From contig NW_026622985.1 in NCBI RefSeq assembly GCF_023065955.2, positions 77,179,931-77,243,930 on the forward strand: 64,000 nucleotides of DNA, in the 5' to 3' direction. The DNA is from Ursus arctos (lineage: Eukaryota; Chordata; Mammalia; Carnivora; Ursidae). The notes below the pieces were generated by a model. That model was not told where the DNA came from. It saw only the letters and a list, made by a program, of their open reading frames with translations, and searched no databases. The stretch's first letter is position 1. Every line of letters begins with the position of its first letter. Below are positions 59,700-64,000 of the stretch, piece by piece. The position numbers and the translations under genes are program-made.

Positions 59700-60555
59700 A
59701 GATCATAGCTGTGCTGGTAATATAACAGATTAGTATTTGGAGCACATGGAGACCCCTCTGCTTTCAGAAACGTTAACATAATGATATCAGCTTTGAATTT
59801 GAAATTGGAACCTGCCTTATATGTCACACATTAAGGCTGGCTGCTAATGAACTGTTAAAACTTGAAACCAGAGTAGTTACGGACACCAGCAAATAAACAG
59901 TGAAGAACAAAAATGAAATTTAAACACACCACAATTGCTCAAGCAGTCAATGAGCAAACATCCCTCACTGCTCATCCCCATCAGCGGAGAGCAGGCACAA
60001 GTGGGGAAGGAGCAGTGGGATAGGGAGATTAGACTTCAGGTTGCCTAGCTCTCCACCAGAAGTGGCTCCTGTTTCAAGCAAGCAAGCAAGCAAGTCTAGG
60101 CTTGAGATTTGTTTCATTTTTTTTCAGCTCCATTAGCAGGCAGTCAGCCTGTTTAGGGTGACACAATAACTCAGTTCCACACACATGCACTCAGGGGTGA
60201 GCCCAAGACTTCATACACAAATATAAGAGCTCTCTTTCTCCATTTCCCTTCTCTCCTTAGGGTTGCTCACATCCTATGGTTCCTAGGACCCCTTTTCGTG
60301 GTTCTCTGGCTAAAAATATGGTGTTTTCACCTACCTGTGTTGTCACACATTATTTTAAATGGGTCTGCTTTGGGGGCTAAGCAAAGAGAGAGAGGTAACA
60401 GGAATTCCTCACATGAACTTTAGATTGTAGGGACATCCATTTTCTAGTTCCTTTGGCCAAATATAAGTATTTTCCCTCATAATTTTAGGTACGTTTTTGC
60501 CTGTTTGTCCCATATTTTGTAGATATTCTGTTCTGGTGTATGTGTATGTGATGGG
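59700..60555. other. Unassigned sequence
   Basis: No gene seen. A (CAAG)n tetramer lies near 60,075-60,094. The right part may already belong to the antisense L1 5' region that follows. Confidence 0.4.
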
Positions 60556-60559
60556 GTAT

Positions 60560-61834
60560 TTTAATTTTTTTTTTTTCATTTCAGTTTGAGAAGCTTCAAG
60601 TTCATAGACTTTTTTACATAGCCATGTCCAGTCTGCTGACGAACTCATCAAGGCTCTCTTCATTTCTGTCACAGGGTTTGTTATGTCTAATATTTTAATT
60701 CTTTTCTTAGAGTTTCTCTCTCTCTGCTTACATCACCCATCTGTTCTTATATGATGTTTAATTCTTTTCCCATTGTAGCCCACAACATATTAACCACAGT
60801 TACTTTAAATTCCCAACATCTGTGTTATATCTGAGTCTAATTTTAATGCTTGCTTTGCGTCTTTAGACTGTATTTTTACTTGCCTTTTGACATGCCTCGT
60901 AACTTTTAATTGAAAGCCAGATACATGGTATTGGATAATGTTAATATGACTAGAAGCTGGCTGTGTTTACTGTTTACTCTAGGTATAGATACCAGAGGCT
61001 GCAAATTCATCTAGTGTCTTTGTTTTTGTCTCCTCTCTTAATTTTGGGCCTTTCTAAGTAGATATGGAGGAAGGGAAACATTCTATAATATCTTATGATT
61101 AAATTTCAGTCTTTTAGTGAGCAGAAGACTTGGGGCCATGGCCTTCACAAATATTTCCCAGTGGTTTAGCTTCCTCTCTATACATGGCTTAGCTGAGACA
61201 AGAATGCTAGAAGGTGCTGGAGTGTGGTAAATGGCCTGGTTGGATAAGGCTGTGCTAAAAATCTTTCCCTGGAGAGCAGGCCTTTGTTTAGAGATGTATT
61301 TCACAGTGATCACTGTCCTCTTCCCACAGCCAGAGCTATGTGTAGATCTTTCTTGATTTTCACCTTCAGAACCTAACAGGAACCAGGGAGGTAAAACCCA
61401 TGAAAATTTTACCCAAGTTTACCCCTAATACGTTGGCCCCCAGAAGTTTTGAATTCTCATACTTGTGCGCACACAGCCTACCACAATGTATCAGAATTAC
61501 CTTTGAAACCTTTTTACCAGTTTGTGGCTATAGTAGCTTCTTTTTCAGGTAAGTAAATCTCATCTGTGACTCTGGATTTGCCTGTCTTTCCAGGTGTCAG
61601 GGTTCCAGTTCACTCCACAACATTAATTCTCCGACGTATCTAAGAAAAGTTACTGATTTTTGTTCTTTGAGCATTTTCTTGCTCTAAGAAGGGGAATGAC
61701 AACTTCTAAGCTCTCCAGATGTCAAAGCTGAAATTGCCAGTCCCGAATGTTATTTTATTGGTATTTATTCTTCTTTATATTCTCTGAGCTTTTTGGATAT
61801 GTGTTTGCTGTCTGTTATTAATTCAAAAGATTTT
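60560..61834 (-). mobile_element. L1 5'-region fragment, antisense (first module)
   Basis: Matches the antisense old-L1 5' region: 'CATGTCCAGTCTGCTGACGAACTCATCAAGGC', 'CTTAGAGTTTCTCTCTCTCTGCTTACATCACCCATCTGTTC', 'AACCACAGTTACTTTAAATTCC', 'AATTGAAAGCCAGATACATGG' and 'ATTAAATTTCAGTCTTTTAGTGAGCAG'. Non-coding remnant. Confidence 0.7.
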
Positions 61835-62045
61835 GGGGTGCCTGGATGGCTCAGTCGGTTAAGCATCTTCTTTCGGTTCATGTCATGATCTCAGGGTCCT
61901 GGGATCGAGCCCTGTGTCGCGCTTCCTGCTTAGTGGGGAGGCTGCTTCTCCCTCTCTCCCCTGCTTGTGCTCTTTCTTGCTTGCTCTCTTTCTGTCAAAT
62001 AAATAAATAAATAAATAAAACCTTTAAAATTTTTCTTAAAAAAAA
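61835..62045 (+). mobile_element. SINEC
   Basis: Sense copy 'GGGGTGCCTGGATGGCTCAGTCGG' to '(AAATA)n AAACCTTTAAAA'. Flanked by AAAAGATTTT / AAAAAAGATTCT. It lies between or inside the L1 5' modules. Confidence 0.94.
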
Positions 62046-63770
62046 AGATTCTAAGCCACTGTTTCTTAAAATATTTCTTCTACCACATTCTTTCACTCTT
62101 CTTCAGAGATTTCAATCACACTTATGGGAGACCCTCTGATATGGTACCACGGCTCTTAGATACTCTGTTCTGTTTTATTAGCATTTTTGTCTTTTCATGT
62201 TTCGGTCTGGGTAATTTCTATTAACCTATGTGAAATTTGCTGATTCTGCTCACAGATGTATTAAACATGCTGGTGAGCCTTAAACATGCTGCTGAGATGA
62301 AGGCATTCTTCATCTATGTTATTTTGCTTCTAGCATTTGATTGTATCTGATAGTTTTTATATTTCTGCTAAAGTTACTTACCTGATGTTGCATGTTTTCA
62401 ACCTTTCCCATTAGTCTTTTGCACACTAATCATAGTTACTTTCAGTCCCTTGTGAGCTAGATTTAGCCTTCATGTTATGTCTCCTTCTGGCTGTTAATGT
62501 TTTATTCCTTGGCAGTGTGTTGTTTTTTCTTTCTTCTTGGATACCTCATACTTTCTTTTGTTGTAAGCCATATGTGTTATGTAAAACAATGGAGAATGGA
62601 GTTGATGCCTGGAAATGGGCCCATCTTTTCTTCTGCTAGGCCTTTAGTGTGGAGTTTAAATTCATGTTATCAGAAGTTAGGCCTGGCTTAGGTTTATAGT
62701 TGCAGTGGTTGCCCTAAATGCACCAGAGGTTTCAAATTCCTTTACAATACTTTGTTTTTGTGGTCTGAGTGTTCTGATAGGGGGTTTGTGTCCTTGTCCG
62801 CTCTCCTGTCAGTGTAGGCCTTCCCTTCATGCTTTGCCTCCGTTAGGGTCAGTCTCTACACTCTTGCCAACTCTTCCACCATCTTTCCTCTTGTTAACTT
62901 GTCACAAGGCTCTTGCTAGCCTGGTGGTTGCCAAGCAGAGGAGCATTCTCCACTGTGCCTGCGAAGCCTCAGTCTTAGATAGGCACTGCCTCTCTAAGTC
63001 CCTGAGGTATAACCTTCTCGCTGACACTGCACCGTTTCACCTCTGGTTCTGTGCCCAGAATATATTCCTGCCTTTTCTGAAGTGGTTTTTCTTTTCTCTT
63101 ACCCCATGTGCAGTGGGTTTTCTCCAGTGGCCTAAGGGGGCAGTGTTTATTGCTCTTCCTTTCACAGAATAAGCCTTTAATTCTGTAGTGGAGATAAGGA
63201 GGTTTCAGGTTGAGTTTCCTGTCCCTCCTATACAGACTGTTCTCCTCCCCCATTCACACATGAGAGAGACTTTCTCAGGGCTCTCACCAGTCACTTTGTC
63301 TTCATCTTTGTCCTCTTTTCCTCTTCCCCCTTTCTCTCCCTTTCTCCTTCCACTTTTCTCCTCTCCCTCCTTCTTTTTCTCATTTTCTTCTTTCTTTATG
63401 GTTTTATAGTGTGGATAACGGTGAAGTGCCTGCAAAAGGATGTAAAGTCTTCCCATCTCTGTGACCTGCAGGGGCTCCACACTCCTGCCAGTCCTCACTC
63501 AGCGTCCACTAACTCATTAACTTTTGTAGCTAATTTAGTTTGTCTCAGGTTAGCAAGTGCTCGTGTTCATCCTTCCATCTTTCCCTGCAGGAGTCCATCT
63601 CATTAGATTTGTAGGTAGTTGGTTGCCCTGTGACGTTATCTCTCTGATGCGTTCAAGAGGAGTCACAAACTTGCATTTTGTCCAAGTTTTAGTGTTGTTA
63701 CAAGTTGAGAAGGAATGTTTTTTCTAGTTCTCTACATCCTGGACAGAATCCGAAAGTTGATCTCTTTATT
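62046..63770 (-). mobile_element. L1 5'-region fragment, antisense (second module)
   Basis: Again antisense L1 5' region: 'TTTGCTGATTCTGCTCACAGATG', 'CTTCTAGCATTTGATTGTATCTG', 'TTGCATGTTTTCAACCTTTCCCATTAG', 'ACTAATCATAGTTACTTTCAG' and 'TTGTTGTAAGCCATATGTGTTATG'. The order overlaps the module at 60.56-61.08 kb, so these are paralogous. The 155-codon frame at 62,705-63,172 lies inside it and is not a gene. A pyrimidine tract occupies 63,295-63,395. The right boundary is approximate. Confidence 0.6.
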
Positions 63771-63923
63771 TTTGATTACTTTATCTAATTTATTGAGTTT
63801 GAGGTATCTTAAGTAAGAGCCTACTGTTTATTTACTTTAATGGCATTTTTTTATATAAAAAAAATCCCCAAAGTCTCTGTGGAATTCAGTATTTTTTTGT
63901 TGTTGTGAAGCTGAGCTGAAACA

Positions 63924-64000
63924 TTTTTTTTTTTTTAAGATTTTATTTATTTATTCAACAGAGATAGAGACAGCCAGTGAGAGAGGGAACACAAGCAGGG
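63924..64000 (-). mobile_element. SINEC, cut by window end
   Basis: Antisense start: T-run, 'AAGATTTTATTTATTTATTC', 'GAGATAGAGACAGCCAGTGAGAG' and 'GGAACACAAGCAGGG', then the window stops. Confidence 0.95.

Noticed and set aside
59423..59827. 134-codon minus-strand frame with repeated Gly-Trp-Glu-Arg-Glu-Glu units
   Set aside because: It is an artefact of the purine/pyrimidine low-complexity block and its 18-bp minisatellite.
62705..63172. 155-codon open frame with a hydrophobic, cysteine-rich translation
   Set aside because: It lies wholly within an antisense L1 5'-region fragment, has no splice context and no family resemblance.
1..64000. CRISPR arrays, operons or phage-type modules
   Set aside because: No regularly spaced direct repeats with unique spacers and no dense gene clusters. 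All repeat families are mammalian retroposons, DNA transposons or microsatellites.

Overview
This window is nuclear DNA from a mammal, most probably an arctoid (caniform) carnivoran such as a bear, giant panda, seal or mustelid relative. The diagnostic signal is about twenty copies of the tRNA-Lys-derived carnivore SINE (SINEC/CAN-SINE). It has the head 'GGCGCCTGGGTGGC', the body phrase 'CTTCGGCTCAGGGCGTGAT', a CT-rich linker and an (AATAAA)n/poly(A) tail. The body variant ending 'CCCCTGCTTGTGTTCCCTCTC' is one I associate with bears and pinnipeds rather than dogs or cats, but genus level is inference. The sequence is AT-rich, has no prokaryote-style gene density, and carries mammalian L1, L2, MIR, MaLR/ERVL, Tigger and MER5 repeats.

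Layout. 0-11 kb: a MaLR-like LTR end, a minus-strand old L1 (about 1.57-3.35 kb), MIR fragments, long stretches with nothing recognisable, then an antisense MaLR LTR and an ERV-like LTR (9.9-10.9 kb). 11-18.5 kb: SINECs and MIRs, a complete non-autonomous Tigger-type DNA transposon (13,996-14,495) and a MER5A element (16,072-16,290). 18.7-23.9 kb: one long, degraded, internally deleted minus-strand L1 with four SINECs nested in it. 26.2-28.3 kb: a 5'-truncated plus-strand L1 with a recognisable but broken ORF2 between 13-bp target-site duplications. 28.3-35.5 kb: mostly unassigned, with L2, MIR and two SINECs.

35.5-36.2 kb is the only gene-like landmark. It is a CpG-rich, probably bidirectional promoter with two CACGTG boxes and a GC box. 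On the plus strand lies a short open first exon (ATG at 36,081, or in frame at 36,030) ending in a consensus splice donor after 36,152. On the minus strand a consensus donor (exon end 35,901) points the other way. I do not recognise the encoded N-terminus. Everything right of 36,152 would then be intron and downstream sequence of that gene, and I could not identify a second coding exon.

36.2-64 kb: a long L2 (39.0-42.2 kb), more L2 pieces, SINECs, a twin-primed inverted L1 (49.7-50.0 kb), further L1 3' fragments, an ERVL-like endogenous retrovirus internal fragment (about 54.4-56.4 kb), a purine/pyrimidine-asymmetric low-complexity block with an 18-bp minisatellite (59.46-59.69 kb), and two successive antisense L1 5'-region modules (60.6-63.8 kb). 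The window ends inside a SINEC.

No CRISPR array, operon, rRNA or credible functional tRNA gene was seen. Nearly all open frames are chance or transposon-derived. I found no convincing new biological system. The best leads are the unrecognised promoter/exon pair and several informative retrotransposition scars.
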